A DNA stretch of 64,000 bases from DOZZ01 sp963792655. GTDB lineage: Bacteria; Acidobacteriota; Terriglobia; Bryobacterales; Bryobacteraceae. Below are positions 9,139 through 17,791 of the stretch, piece by piece. The stretch lies in assembly GCA_963792655.1 (NCBI GenBank), contig CAWBWU010000004.1, positions 1-64,000 of the forward strand, in the 5' to 3' direction. The notes under the pieces are model-generated. The model was not told where the DNA came from. It worked only from the letters and a program-made list of their open reading frames with translations, and made no database searches. The translations under genes were made by a program, and so were the position numbers. Numbering within the stretch: position 1 is the stretch's first letter; each line of letters opens with the position of its first letter.

Positions 9139-9494
9139 GGAATCGCCTCATGCGTAACGATGGACTCATTGGTGAATTTTGCGTGGGGTACGGGGTCCAG
9201 GCCGCCCTCGCAGAATGGTTGGCAGCGCGCCAGCCGTTTCAAGCCAAGTGCCAGCCCTTTCGGGGCGCCATGGGTGAGCACTGCGACGCGCATGTACTCC
9301 GAACAGGTTGGAGCGAAGCGGCAGGATGATGGCAGCAGTGGAGAGATCCATTGTTGATAGCGAAGCAGCGCGCCGTTCAGGACTTGGACGGCGGTGCGCC
9401 CGAGCAGCGAGCGAACAGGCGCTCGATCTCTTTCTCCAGTGCCGGGAAGCTGCACAGCAATGCCGCCCGCCGGGGATTGATCACAATAGACCAC
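9135..9494 (-). CDS. yidD: Membrane protein insertion efficiency factor YidD
   Basis: The core LLRYQQWISPLLPSSCRFAPTCSEYM with three Cys and the end FCEGGLDPVPH are the YidD signature. The core is about 75 residues and starts near 9390. The upstream part lies inside rnpA in another frame, and there is no ATG, GTG or TTG between the rnpA stop (9377-9379) and the core, so translation begins inside rnpA (ATG at 9494, or the GTG near 9455) or at a CTG. The stop overlaps the yidC ATG. YidD is a small inner-membrane-associated factor that helps YidC-dependent insertion. The end is certain, the start is not. Confidence 0.88.
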   Translation of the reverse strand: MVYCDQSPAGGIAVQLPGTGERDRAPVRSLLGRTAVQVLNGALLRYQQWISPLLPSSCRFAPTCSEYMRVAVLTHGAPKGLALGLKRLARCQPFCEGGLDPVPHAKFTNESIVTHEAIP

Positions 9495-9811
9495 TGCGGA
9501 TTTACTTGACCGAGGTGCGCGCGTACGGCCTCGCGAAAGCGCCGTCTGAGGCGGTTACGGACCACTGCGCAGCCCAGCGCGCGCGGCGTAGTGAAGCCAA
9601 CTCGCGGACCTGCGGCATCGTCGCGCAACAGACAGAAAGCGGCGAAGTACGGCCCGCTGTGACGCACGCCGAGGTCATAAACTCTTCGGAAATCGCGAGA
9701 TCGAAGGAGCCGTACACCTTTCGGAAAGCCAGCGATCGGCTTACCTTTCGGAGCTGACGGTAAGCTTGTGACGGCCACGGGCGCGGCGGCGGGACAAAAC
9801 GGCACGGCCAT
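9377..9811 (-). CDS. rnpA: Ribonuclease P protein component
   Basis: Basic protein partner of the RNase P RNA in tRNA 5' maturation. The family pattern is clear: RLLRSRDFRRVYDLG, then RVGFTTPRALGCAVVRNRLR with the RNR motif, then REAVRAHL. The rpmH stop is at 9741, and from there to the conserved RLLRSRDF no usual start codon exists in this frame. The start must be inside rpmH: ATG at 9811, or GTG at 9805 or 9778. That gives a 38-71 base overlap and an N-terminal extension of 10-28 residues, a layout known in exaggerated form from Thermus. Its own 3' end lies inside the yidD frame. Confidence 0.93.
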   Translation of the reverse strand: MAVPFCPAAAPVAVTSLPSAPKGKPIAGFPKGVRLLRSRDFRRVYDLGVRHSGPYFAAFCLLRDDAAGPRVGFTTPRALGCAVVRNRLRRRFREAVRAHLGQVNPQWSIVINPRRAALLCSFPALEKEIERLFARCSGAPPSKS

Positions 9812-9890
9812 TGGCGGTCTTCATGCGGGTACGAAACCCATGGGTTTTTGCGCGGTGCCGATTGTTCGGCTGGAAGGTACGTTTCGGCAT
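9741..9890 (-). CDS. rpmH: 50S ribosomal protein L34
   Basis: Forty-nine codons from the ATG at 9888-9890 to the TAA at 9741-9743. The translation MPKRTFQPNNRHRAKTHGF, then RTRMKTANGRAVLSRRRARG and RHKLTVSSER, is a full L34. A GGAG lies about 13 bases upstream. First gene of the minus-strand operon that runs through mnmE. No dnaA lies on the other side, unlike the classical rpmH-dnaA arrangement; a LarA-like gene is there instead. Confidence 0.97.
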   Translation of the reverse strand: MPKRTFQPNNRHRAKTHGFRTRMKTANGRAVLSRRRARGRHKLTVSSER

Positions 9891-9988
9891 CTCAGTTCAA
9901 CTCCATCAGTTTACTACAGTTGTGTTGTAAGTCGCGACCCGGCGCTGCAAAACCGCCCATGTTATTGCCGCTGTGGTAGGTTGCCACT
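9891..9988. promoter_or_regulatory. Divergent intergenic region between rpmH and larA-like gene
   Basis: The 98-base gap must hold promoters for both the rpmH operon and the larA-like gene. I see a possible TAAACT or TACAAC box for the minus strand about 30-45 bases before rpmH, but no convincing -35 partner. No DnaA boxes were recognised, so there is no sign of an origin here. Confidence 0.3.
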
Positions 9989-11284
9989 ATGAATGTCGAC
10001 GTCGCGTTCGGGCGCGCGGGTCTCACGCTGGCACTGCCGGACGGTCCACGCTACCAGGTGCTTCATTCTCGAGCAGCACAGCCGCTGGAGGATCCGCTCG
10101 CCGCAATCGAGAATGCGCTCGATCACCCGGCCGGCAGCCCGCCGCTTGCGGAGATGGCGCGCGGTAAGAAGAGCGCAGCCATTTCGGTCTGCGACATCAC
10201 TCGTCCCGCGCCGAACCGCATCGTACTGCCGCCTGTGTTGCAGCGCCTCGAAGCCGCCGGAATCGAACGCGATCAGATCGTCATCTTGATTGCCACGGGT
10301 CTGCATCGCCCGGCAACCGACGACGAGATCCGCGAGATCGTCGGGCCTGAGATCGCCGGCGCCTTTCGCGTCGAGAATCATTTCGCAAAGAATTTGAATG
10401 AGCATCGCGATTTGGGCCAAACGCGTTCCGGTACACCGGTCCACATCGATGAGCGTTTCTGCGCGGCGGATCTGCACATCACGCTCGGTTTCATCGAGCC
10501 GCACTTGATGCTTGGATTTTCCGGGGGCCGTAAGCTGATCGCGCCGGGTTTAGCGGCGCAGGAAACAATCAAGGTGATCCATAGCCCGAAGTTCATGCGT
10601 CACCCGCGTACCTTCGAGGGCAACGTGGATGACAATCCGCTGCAGGCCGAATTGATCGAAATCTCGCGTATGGTGCGTCACGACTTTCTGATCGACGTCG
10701 CATTGGGAGCAGGGAAGCCGGGCCATCGCGCCATCACACAAGTATTCGCGGGCCATCCCGAGTCCGCGCATCGCAACGGGATGGACTTCGTCTCTGAAAC
10801 GATGCTCGAGATGCTTGACGAACCGGTGGACGCGGTGATCACGACATGTGCCGGATATCCGCTCGACCTCACCTTCTATCAAGCCGTGAAGGGAGTCACG
10901 GCGGCTTCGCACATCGTGAAGCCGGGTGGCCCCATCCTGCTGCTTGCCGAATGTTCGGAAGGCGCGGGCGCGCCGGAGTTCCGCGAAATGATCGAACGGT
11001 ACTCATCTTCAACTGAGTTCATGAGTGCTGTTGAGTTCGCCCCGGTCACCGTCGATCAATGGCAACTCGAGAAGTTAGCGTTGGTAAAAGCCGCGCACGA
11101 TCTGTTGTTCTATGTGCCGGGTCTGGAACTCAGGCTACGCGAAAAGCTCTGGGGCCCGTCGTTCGACACGCCGGAGGAAGCCGTCCAGGCACTGCTGAAC
11201 AGGCTGGCTCCCGATGCACGCATAGCTGTGATTCCTGAAGGTCCATACGTGCTTGCGAAGGCGAGCGCACCGGCCCTGGTCTAA
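9989..11284 (+). CDS. larA: LarA-like nickel-dependent racemase/epimerase family protein
   Basis: 431 residues, the family's length. Seen: SVCDITRPAPN with the substrate-binding Arg (about residue 72), GLHRPATDDE with the first catalytic His (about 105), GFIEPHLMLGFSGGRKLIAPG (about 165-187) with a second His and the Lys that in LarA carries the pincer nickel cofactor, and IHSPKF (about 195). LarA interconverts D- and L-lactate; the family (DUF2088) also contains epimerases for other hydroxy acids, so the substrate is open. The cofactor makers larB, larC and larE are not in this window. The stop abuts the start of the acyltransferase gene. Confidence 0.8.
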   Translation: MNVDVAFGRAGLTLALPDGPRYQVLHSRAAQPLEDPLAAIENALDHPAGSPPLAEMARGKKSAAISVCDITRPAPNRIVLPPVLQRLEAAGIERDQIVILIATGLHRPATDDEIREIVGPEIAGAFRVENHFAKNLNEHRDLGQTRSGTPVHIDERFCAADLHITLGFIEPHLMLGFSGGRKLIAPGLAAQETIKVIHSPKFMRHPRTFEGNVDDNPLQAELIEISRMVRHDFLIDVALGAGKPGHRAITQVFAGHPESAHRNGMDFVSETMLEMLDEPVDAVITTCAGYPLDLTFYQAVKGVTAASHIVKPGGPILLLAECSEGAGAPEFREMIERYSSSTEFMSAVEFAPVTVDQWQLEKLALVKAAHDLLFYVPGLELRLREKLWGPSFDTPEEAVQALLNRLAPDARIAVIPEGPYVLAKASAPALV

Positions 11285-11851
11285 ATGGACGCGCCGCGCT
11301 ACCAGGACCTCTCACGTTTCGTATTACCCGCGGGATTTCGCGGACGCCCAGCATGGTTCGTGCAGTTATGGTGGATCGTGAACGCTACGTTGTTCGCGTG
11401 GTCACCGCAAGCTTTGTATGGCTGGCGTAACTTCCTGCTCCGTCTTTTTGGCGCTCGCATCGGCGAACATGTCTCGATAAGGAATACGGTACGAGTCACT
11501 TACCCCTGGAAGTTGAAGTTAGGGGATTATGTCTGGATCGGCGAAGAGACTTATGTCTATAACTTAGGTGAGATCGAAATTGGTTCCCATGTATCAATCT
11601 CACACCGCGTATTTCTGTGCGCCGGCACGCACGATTACACGCAGTTGGCATTTCCCATCTCAGCGCCGCCAATCAAGATTGAAGATGAAGTGTGGCTTCC
11701 GAGCGAAGTCTTTGTGGGACCCGGAGTAACGATCGGCCGCGGAGTGGTTGTCGGCGTCCGCAGTATGGTGCTGAGTGATTTGCCGGAGGGCATGATTTGC
11801 TATGGCCAGCCTGCGAAGCCGATCAGGCCGAGGGAGATGGGCCGAAGTTGA
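11285..11851 (+). CDS. WcaF-like hexapeptide-repeat acetyltransferase
   Basis: 188 residues. The N-terminal YGWRNFLLRLFGARIGEHV and the left-handed beta-helix repeats (IGEHVSI, LGDYVWIGEETYVY, IGSHVSI, IEDEVWLPSEVFVGPGVTIGRG) with the CAGTHDYTQLAFP loop fit the putative colanic-acid acetyltransferase WcaF group. It would transfer an acetyl group from acetyl-CoA to a sugar of a surface polysaccharide. The ATG follows the larA TAA with no spacer, so the two are cotranscribed, yet the functional link is unclear. No glycosyltransferases are nearby. Confidence 0.8.
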   Translation: MDAPRYQDLSRFVLPAGFRGRPAWFVQLWWIVNATLFAWSPQALYGWRNFLLRLFGARIGEHVSIRNTVRVTYPWKLKLGDYVWIGEETYVYNLGEIEIGSHVSISHRVFLCAGTHDYTQLAFPISAPPIKIEDEVWLPSEVFVGPGVTIGRGVVVGVRSMVLSDLPEGMICYGQPAKPIRPREMGRS

Positions 11852-11859
11852 GCAGCCTG

Positions 11860-13513
11860 CTATAACGCCGCGACCTTTAAACTCAGCTTCTGATCCGTTT
11901 TCTCCTGCACCGTCACGCTTTGCACGTAGTCTTGGTATTTCCTGACCGCCGCCGGGTCTGCATATTCGAAGTTGGCGGCGTCGGGCGAGGCTAACGCAAT
12001 GTAGTCGCCCGGCGCGAGGTCCTTCACCGTGAATTTTCCCGAACTATCCGATTGCAGTTGCCTGGCCAGCATCATCTCGCCTCCGGCCAGGTGCCTAAGC
12101 AGCAGCACGTCCGTAGTGGCAGGCTTGCCATCCGAGTCACTGACTTCGCCCGTAAGTGAACCTCCATCCTGACTTATCAGGACTTCCAAGGTTCCAGGTG
12201 CGCCGCTCAGTTCGACCGTATGTCCCAAAACATCAGTACCCCCGAGCATTGCCGATTTCACGTACCCGCCGCCGTGCGTGCTTACTCTGACTTGATAACT
12301 GCCGGGCACCATACCTTTGACGACCAGGTCGCTCGTCTTGCCGCCTCCAACCTGGAAATTCTGAGAGTAATCCGGTGAGTTGAAAGTGACCTCGATGTTC
12401 GGCGCGTTGTCGCCTTCACTCTTCACGAGCGACCGGAACATCGAACGCCGGAGCAAGCGTCACCACCACATCCGTCAGGTCCACATCGCCCACGGTGATC
12501 GGAATTCGTGCGCTCATGTGCTCATTGGGTGGCATGAACATATCGGCCATCAACACGTAACGTCCCGGCAGAACTGCCGGGATCTGGAAGGTTCCGTCGT
12601 TGCCCTGAACTCCCGCACCCGGCCGGCGAAAACTTGTCTCGCCATCGGCAGGCGCCAGTGTCAGCCCCATTCCACGGTTGGGGGGCAGATTCGTCACCCT
12701 GCCACTGACCAGCACGGCATGCGAAGGCGCCATGCGGAAGTCTGCCCGCTGCTCTTCACCCGAGGCGATCTTCATCGGAACCGCCGAGGCAGCGTCTTTC
12801 GCATTCGGATAGTAGAGCGACCCATAAGTCATCACCGGCGCATCGGTGCCGATGTGCTTGCCGTGAAATTGTGCGCGGCCCATCATGGGCTGGGCGTTCG
12901 CCGTCACTTCAATCAGGTAAGTGCCGGGCTGCATCGTGAGCCTGTATTCGCCCAGATCGTTGGTGCTGGCGGTCGCCAAGGGTTGCCAGCGCCGCCGTCC
13001 GTTCATCACTGTCTTGCGCAAGGCTTGCACGGACGCGAAGGCAACAGGTTCCTCTACCTCGTCCAGCACCTTGCCGGAAACAGTTCCGTTCCGCCTCAAC
13101 TTGTAAGTCACGGAGTCGCTGGTGTGCTCGCTGTTTACGGTGACTGAAGGCTCGACGTGCGGCGTATCGAAGGTATAGCCGGCTTTGGTAGCGAAGATGG
13201 AATAAGTGCCTGCTTCCAGATGCGCGAAGCTGAAGCGGCCGCCAGCGTCGGTCAGTGTCGTGCCGAAGCCTTGCTGCGGGCCCGTGCCGCGGATGTTGAC
13301 CGCCGCCTTACGAATCGGCTCCCCGGTGCTGTCGTCCACCACAGTGCCGCTGAGGCTGAAGTCTCCGGTCATCTGCGAGTCGGGCTGCTGCTGAAAGCGC
13401 TGCGAACGCGAGCTTCTGGTCTGCGGCCACGCGGCCGTGCAGATGGCAAGAGTCAGCAGCCAGCTTGTAACCAGCAGGTGCCGGTCACTCAAGAACCAGG
13501 AAGATCGTTTCAT
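11860..13513 (-). CDS. Secreted carboxypeptidase-regulatory-like domain protein, frameshifted
   Basis: About 550 residues when a one-base shift near 12,440 is bridged: the upstream frame reads VVVTLAPAFDV and the downstream frame continues RRSMFRSLVKSEGDNAP. A Sec signal peptide ends near residue 30 (LLTLAICTAAWPQ). Several beta-sandwich repeats follow, the first being GTVVDDSTGEPIRKAAVNIRG with GRFSFAHLEAGTYSI, then KVLDEVEEPVAFASV, and later GKFTVKDLAPGDYIA. Such modules are very common in Bryobacterales surface proteins, with no catalytic activity of their own. The role is unknown, possibly carbohydrate or surface binding. Confidence 0.75.
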
Positions 13514-13528
13514 TTCAATATGCCCGTT

Positions 13529-14533
13529 TCAGCGCGGTAGACCTGTCACGCTATGGATGCTGCGGCGCGCACGAACGTTACCGGTCACCGGAGGCATCAT
13601 CAGCATCAGCGCTTTCGGCGCGACACTCAAGCGTGCGGGAAGGAGGCCCACGTACTCGCCATCCGCCTGCAGGTGCACGGGCAGATCGGTGGGAAGGAGT
13701 TCCACGTTGCGCGCCCGCAAGAACCGTACGCCCGGCATGTGGCGCAACTGCTGCGTGACCACTCCCGCCAGATGCCGAAGGTACACGAGCCCCTGTTCGC
13801 CTTCGAGTAACACGATGGAGAAATCGTCCGACGCAAGATTCGCATCCGGTGCAATGACGAAGTCTCCGCCGTAATTTCGTACGCGAGAAACAAGCGCAAA
13901 CGAGCATTCATAGGTCTCGCCATCAACGCGCACGCGCAGTTGTTCGAGCCGCCTCGGAATGCGTGACAAGCCGCCCATCCAGTAGGAGAACCGGCCCATG
14001 CGCTCCTTGAGGTCCAGATTCAGGTGAAAAATGATGTCGGCATCGAAGCCCGCGCCGGCCATCATCAGGAAGTACCGTGGTGGGAACTGCGCGCTCTCAA
14101 TGTGCCCTAAGGTGACGGGTTGCGGTGACCAGCCGGAGAGCGTGCGGGCAGCAGCCTCGAGATTGAGCGGAATACTGAGTTCGTGCGCCAGCACGTTCGC
14201 CGTGCCCCCCGGCAGAATCCCTAGCGGGATGGCAGTGCCCGCCAAGCCATTGACCACTTCGGAAATGGTGCCGTCGCCCCCAGCGGCGATTACCCACTCG
14301 GCGCCCGCTTCCACCGCTTCTCGCGCCAGGAGACCTGCTGTTCCGGGGCTTTCCGTTTGTTTGACGGACACGTCGAAGCCCGCGGCGCGAAGAGCGGCCG
14401 TGGCAGTTTTCAGACGATGAACTCTCCTACCACGGAAACCGCCCGCTGCCGGATTGAAGATGATCGCGGTGCGACGATAAGATGGTAATCCGATGGAGAT
14501 CCTCGCTGTTCGTTGATGCCGACCGATCCCCAC
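13529..14533 (-). CDS. Diacylglycerol kinase family lipid kinase (YegS/LCB5-like)
   Basis: The catalytic domain begins at RRTAIIFNPAAGG and contains the nucleotide loop VIAAGGDGTISEVVNGL and LGILPGGTANVLA, the signatures of the DAG-kinase/sphingosine-kinase family, followed by the two-domain beta sandwich with FLMMAGAGFDA. About 334 residues from the GTG at 14531-14533; an ATG at 14578 would be even deeper inside the divergent ligA. No start codon exists between that GTG and the catalytic core, so the 5' ends of this gene and ligA overlap head to head by about 18 bases. The lipid substrate is not predictable. Confidence 0.85.
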   Translation of the reverse strand: MGIGRHQRTARISIGLPSYRRTAIIFNPAAGGFRGRRVHRLKTATAALRAAGFDVSVKQTESPGTAGLLAREAVEAGAEWVIAAGGDGTISEVVNGLAGTAIPLGILPGGTANVLAHELSIPLNLEAAARTLSGWSPQPVTLGHIESAQFPPRYFLMMAGAGFDADIIFHLNLDLKERMGRFSYWMGGLSRIPRRLEQLRVRVDGETYECSFALVSRVRNYGGDFVIAPDANLASDDFSIVLLEGEQGLVYLRHLAGVVTQQLRHMPGVRFLRARNVELLPTDLPVHLQADGEYVGLLPARLSVAPKALMLMMPPVTGNVRARRSIHSVTGLPR

Positions 14534-16519
14534 GTTTCCGCCCAGGTTGAGAAGCTGCGCGAGACGCTTCGGCATCACGAGTACCAGTATTACGTACTCG
14601 ATCAGCCGTCAATCAGCGATCAGCAATACGACGCGCTGATGCGCGAATTGCAGCAACTGGAGGCGAGCCATCCGGAGCTGCAGGACCCTTCCTCGCCCAC
14701 TCAGCGTGTGGGCGGCAAGCCGCGTGAGGGATTCGTCAAGGTGGCGCACAGCGCGCCCATGCTGAGCCTTGAAAACGCGCTGGATGAAACCGAACTCCTG
14801 GCGTTTGACGAGCGCGTGCGGGAACTGCTCGGCAGCGAACCTTACCAGTACGTCGCCGAACTCAAGATGGACGGACTCTCGATGTCGGCGGTCTACCAGC
14901 GCGGGCGCCTGGATCGTGCGGTAACGCGGGGTGACGGCCGCGTAGGTGAAGAGGTCAGCCAGAATGCCCGGACCATCCGTTCTATCCCGTTAACCGTGCG
15001 CGGGGATCTGCTCGATTTCGAAGCGCGCGGCGAAGTCGTCATGAATCGCAAAGCGTTCGAGCGGCTGAACAGCCAGCGCGATCAGGAAGGGCTTTCGCGC
15101 TTTGCCAATCCTCGAAATGCGGCGGCCGGATCGCTGCGCGTGCTCGATGCGACAATCACCGCATCGCGCCGCCTGGATTTTTATCCGTACTATCTGCTGC
15201 GTGAAGGCAAGGCGATTCACGAACGGCACTGGCTCGCGCTGAATGCGCTGGAAGCCGCCGGGTTTCGCGTCAGCCGCGAACGCCGTTTATGCGCGGGTGT
15301 GGATGAGGTCCTCGCGTTCTGCCGCCAGTGGGACACCCACCGCGATGAGCTGCCGTTTGAGATTGACGGCGTGGTGGTCAAGGTGGACTCCATCGCGCAA
15401 CAAGCGAAACTTGGCTACACGGCGAAGGCGCCGCGATGGGCCATCGCGTTCAAGTATGCAGCGCGTCAGGGTGTCACTGAAGTCGCGTCGATCGAAGTGC
15501 AGGTGGGCCGCACCGGAACATTGACGCCGGTCGCGCATCTGAAACCTGTTGCCATCGGCGGCGTGACGGTCACACGCGCGACGCTGCACAATGAGGACGA
15601 AATTGAACGGCTCGGCCTGCGCATTGGCGATCACGTGGTGGTCGAACGCAGCGGCGATGTGATTCCCAAGGTGGTTCGCGTTCATTCGCAAGGCTCATAT
15701 CGCAAAGCTTTCCACATTCCCGAACAGTGCCCGGTGTGCGGCGGGCAGGTCGTTCGCGAGGAAGGGGAGGCCGCGAGCCGCTGTATCAACACAAATTGCC
15801 CGGCGCGTTTGAAAGAATCCCTGTTACATTTCGCCTCGCGCCCCGTCATGAACATTGACGGCATGGGCGAAGCGCTGGTGGATCAACTCGTCGCGCGCGG
15901 GCTGGTGCGGAGCATCGCAGATATTTACTCGCTGAATTCCGAGCAACTGCTGACGCTTGAGCGGCTAGGCCCGAAGTCTGCGTCCAACCTTCTGCAGAAT
16001 ATCCATGCTTCGCGCGCGCTGCCGCTTTATCGAGTATTGAGCGGTTTAGGCATTCGCTTTGTTGGGGAAAGGACTGCGCAATTTCTTGCGGAGCACTTTG
16101 GCAGTCTCGAGAAAATCGGTCATGCTTCGCTCGAAGAATTGCAGGAATCCGAAGAAGTTGGACCCAAAGTTGCACTTAGCATTCGCGAATTTTTCAGTGA
16201 ACAGCGCAACTGCGAGCTGATCGATAAGCTTCGGAGTGCTGGTCTTCAGTTAGAAGGCGCTGTTCAAAAGAAGTCGCTCGGTCCTTTGACCGGAAAGACC
16301 TTTGTTCTCACTGGTGCACTCCCGCAGCTCTCGCGAGAGGCAGCCAAGAAGAAGATCGAAGAAGCCGGTGGACGCGTCGCGGCAGCCGTCAGTAGGAAGA
16401 CTGACTTTGTTGTGGCCGGGGAGGATGCTGGCTCCAAACTCGACAAAGCCCGTCAGCTTGGGGTTTCCGTCATCGATGAGGCCAAATTGCTCGAGATGAC
16501 TGAACAGGTAAAGCAATAG
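14516..16519 (+). CDS. ligA: NAD-dependent DNA ligase LigA
   Basis: Seals nicks using NAD; essential for replication. About 667 residues. Seen in order: domain Ia (HHEYQYYVLDQPSISDQQYD), the adenylation Lys motif AELKMDG (about residue 121), AAAGSLR, the EIDGVVVK motif, the OB fold, a four-Cys zinc finger (CPVCGG, then CINTNCPARL), helix-hairpin-helix repeats, and a C-terminal BRCT domain (LTGKTFVLTGALPQLSREA). ATG at 14516 is preferred to the TTG three bases earlier. Intact. Confidence 0.98.
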   Translation: MPTDPHVSAQVEKLRETLRHHEYQYYVLDQPSISDQQYDALMRELQQLEASHPELQDPSSPTQRVGGKPREGFVKVAHSAPMLSLENALDETELLAFDERVRELLGSEPYQYVAELKMDGLSMSAVYQRGRLDRAVTRGDGRVGEEVSQNARTIRSIPLTVRGDLLDFEARGEVVMNRKAFERLNSQRDQEGLSRFANPRNAAAGSLRVLDATITASRRLDFYPYYLLREGKAIHERHWLALNALEAAGFRVSRERRLCAGVDEVLAFCRQWDTHRDELPFEIDGVVVKVDSIAQQAKLGYTAKAPRWAIAFKYAARQGVTEVASIEVQVGRTGTLTPVAHLKPVAIGGVTVTRATLHNEDEIERLGLRIGDHVVVERSGDVIPKVVRVHSQGSYRKAFHIPEQCPVCGGQVVREEGEAASRCINTNCPARLKESLLHFASRPVMNIDGMGEALVDQLVARGLVRSIADIYSLNSEQLLTLERLGPKSASNLLQNIHASRALPLYRVLSGLGIRFVGERTAQFLAEHFGSLEKIGHASLEELQESEEVGPKVALSIREFFSEQRNCELIDKLRSAGLQLEGAVQKKSLGPLTGKTFVLTGALPQLSREAAKKKIEEAGGRVAAAVSRKTDFVVAGEDAGSKLDKARQLGVSVIDEAKLLEMTEQVKQ

Positions 16520-16558
16520 TAAACTAAGTACAACGTAGATTGTGCAGCAAAGGATAAC

Positions 16559-16960
16559 TTGGCTTCAACCATTCTGGTAGTCGACGATGATGCGGACGTT
16601 CTCAAGCTGGTCAGCCTGATCTTGTCCTCGCGCGGATACGAGGTGGTCACTGCCTCCGGCGCCGAGAATGCTCTGGGCAAAGCAAACAAGCTCGGCCGTG
16701 CACCGGATCTTCTGTTGACCGACGTGGTGATGCCAGGATTGAGCGGACCGATGCTGGCCGATCGTCTTAGCGAAACGAATCCCAAACTGCGGGTGCTCTT
16801 CATGTCCGGCTACGACGACCGCCAGGTGGTGCGCCGCTACGTCACCGAAAAAGGCTTCGCGCTGCTGCCCAAGCCGTTCACTGCAGACCAGCTCAGCACG
16901 AAAGTCGAAGCGGTACTGAAGACCGAGCAGCGCCCCTCGCCTCCCGAACCAATCTCCTGA
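16559..16960 (+). CDS. Stand-alone response regulator receiver (CheY-like)
   Basis: 133 residues, a single receiver domain without an output domain. The acidic pair (VVDDDAD), the phosphoacceptor in LLLTDVVMPG (about residue 58), the Ser of FMSGYDD and the Lys of LLPKPF are all present, so it should be phosphorylated. It would act by protein contact. A short Pro/Glu tail follows. TTG start with AAAGG five bases upstream. No histidine kinase is in the window. It sits between ligA and acyP with a 39-base gap upstream. Confidence 0.85.
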   Translation: MASTILVVDDDADVLKLVSLILSSRGYEVVTASGAENALGKANKLGRAPDLLLTDVVMPGLSGPMLADRLSETNPKLRVLFMSGYDDRQVVRRYVTEKGFALLPKPFTADQLSTKVEAVLKTEQRPSPPEPIS

Positions 16961-16964
16961 TCGA

Positions 16965-17246
16965 ATGGCCGAGCAGGAAGAGATTGCCCGGCAATTTAGA
17001 GTTACGGGCCGCGTGCAGGGTGTCGGCTTCCGTTACTTCGTCCAACGCCGCGCGACAACGCTTCATCTCGCTGGACATGTTCGCAATGCGAGCGACGGCA
17101 GCGTAGAAGTCTACGCGACCGGACCGATTGACGCGGTCAATGAACTCGAAGCCGCGCTGAGGCAGGGACCTCCGCACGCGCAGGTTCGCAGCGTGGAAGC
17201 AGAGCCGGCCGGCGTCATTCGCATGCACGGCTTCGACATACGATAA
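16965..17246 (+). CDS. acyP: Acylphosphatase
   Basis: 93 residues. VTGRVQGVGFRYFVQRRA holds the phosphate loop and catalytic Arg, and GHVRNASDGSVEVYATG holds the catalytic Asn. It hydrolyses the carboxyl-phosphate bond of acyl phosphates in the cytoplasm. The ATG lies four bases after the receiver gene's stop. Probably cotranscribed with apt and ispE downstream. Confidence 0.95.
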   Translation: MAEQEEIARQFRVTGRVQGVGFRYFVQRRATTLHLAGHVRNASDGSVEVYATGPIDAVNELEAALRQGPPHAQVRSVEAEPAGVIRMHGFDIR

Positions 17247-17257
17247 TCGATAGGCTC

Positions 17258-17791
17258 ATGACAGACCTTGTAAGCGAACTCAAGCAGTTGATCCGCGAAG
17301 TTCCGGACTTCCCCAAACCCGGCATTCTCTTCTACGACATCACGACGCTCCTCAAAGACAAAGACGGTTTGCGGGGCGCGATCGACGGGTTCCGCGACCA
17401 CTACGCAGGCAAGCAAGTGGATGTGGTGCTCGGCGTCGAGGCTCGCGGCTTCATCTTCGCGCCCGCTCTCGCTTACGCGATGCACGCCGGCTTCATCCCG
17501 GTGCGCAAGCCGAAAAAGCTGCCGTCGGTCTGTGTGAGCGAGACTTACGACCTGGAGTACGGCACCGATACCCTTGAGATGCATGAAGACGCTGTGGGCA
17601 AAGGCAAGCGCGTGCTGATCGTGGACGACCTTCTCGCGACGGGTGGAACTGCCGCCGCGGTGACGCGCCTGGTGGAAAAGCTGGGCGGCGAAGTAGTAGG
17701 GCTCGGGTTTTTAGTCGAGCTGACGTTCCTGAATGGCCGCAACAAGCTGGGCAGCCACGACGTATTTTCGCTGCTGCAATACGACAAGTGA
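17258..17791 (+). CDS. apt: Adenine phosphoribosyltransferase
   Basis: 177 residues. Salvages adenine with PRPP to AMP. The PRPP-binding motif VLIVDDLLATGGT is at about residues 122-134; the adenine-binding N-terminal DFPKPGILFYDITTLL and VEARGFIFAPALA also fit. PRPP for this reaction is made by prs two genes downstream, and adenine is released by HpnG-type and SAM-cycle reactions encoded elsewhere in the window. The stop overlaps the ispE GTG by four bases. Confidence 0.97.
   Translation: MTDLVSELKQLIREVPDFPKPGILFYDITTLLKDKDGLRGAIDGFRDHYAGKQVDVVLGVEARGFIFAPALAYAMHAGFIPVRKPKKLPSVCVSETYDLEYGTDTLEMHEDAVGKGKRVLIVDDLLATGGTAAAVTRLVEKLGGEVVGLGFLVELTFLNGRNKLGSHDVFSLLQYDK

Noticed and set aside
9891..9988. 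Replication origin next to rpmH
   Set aside because: rpmH is often near dnaA/oriC, but there is no dnaA, no recognisable DnaA box cluster and no AT-rich stretch here.
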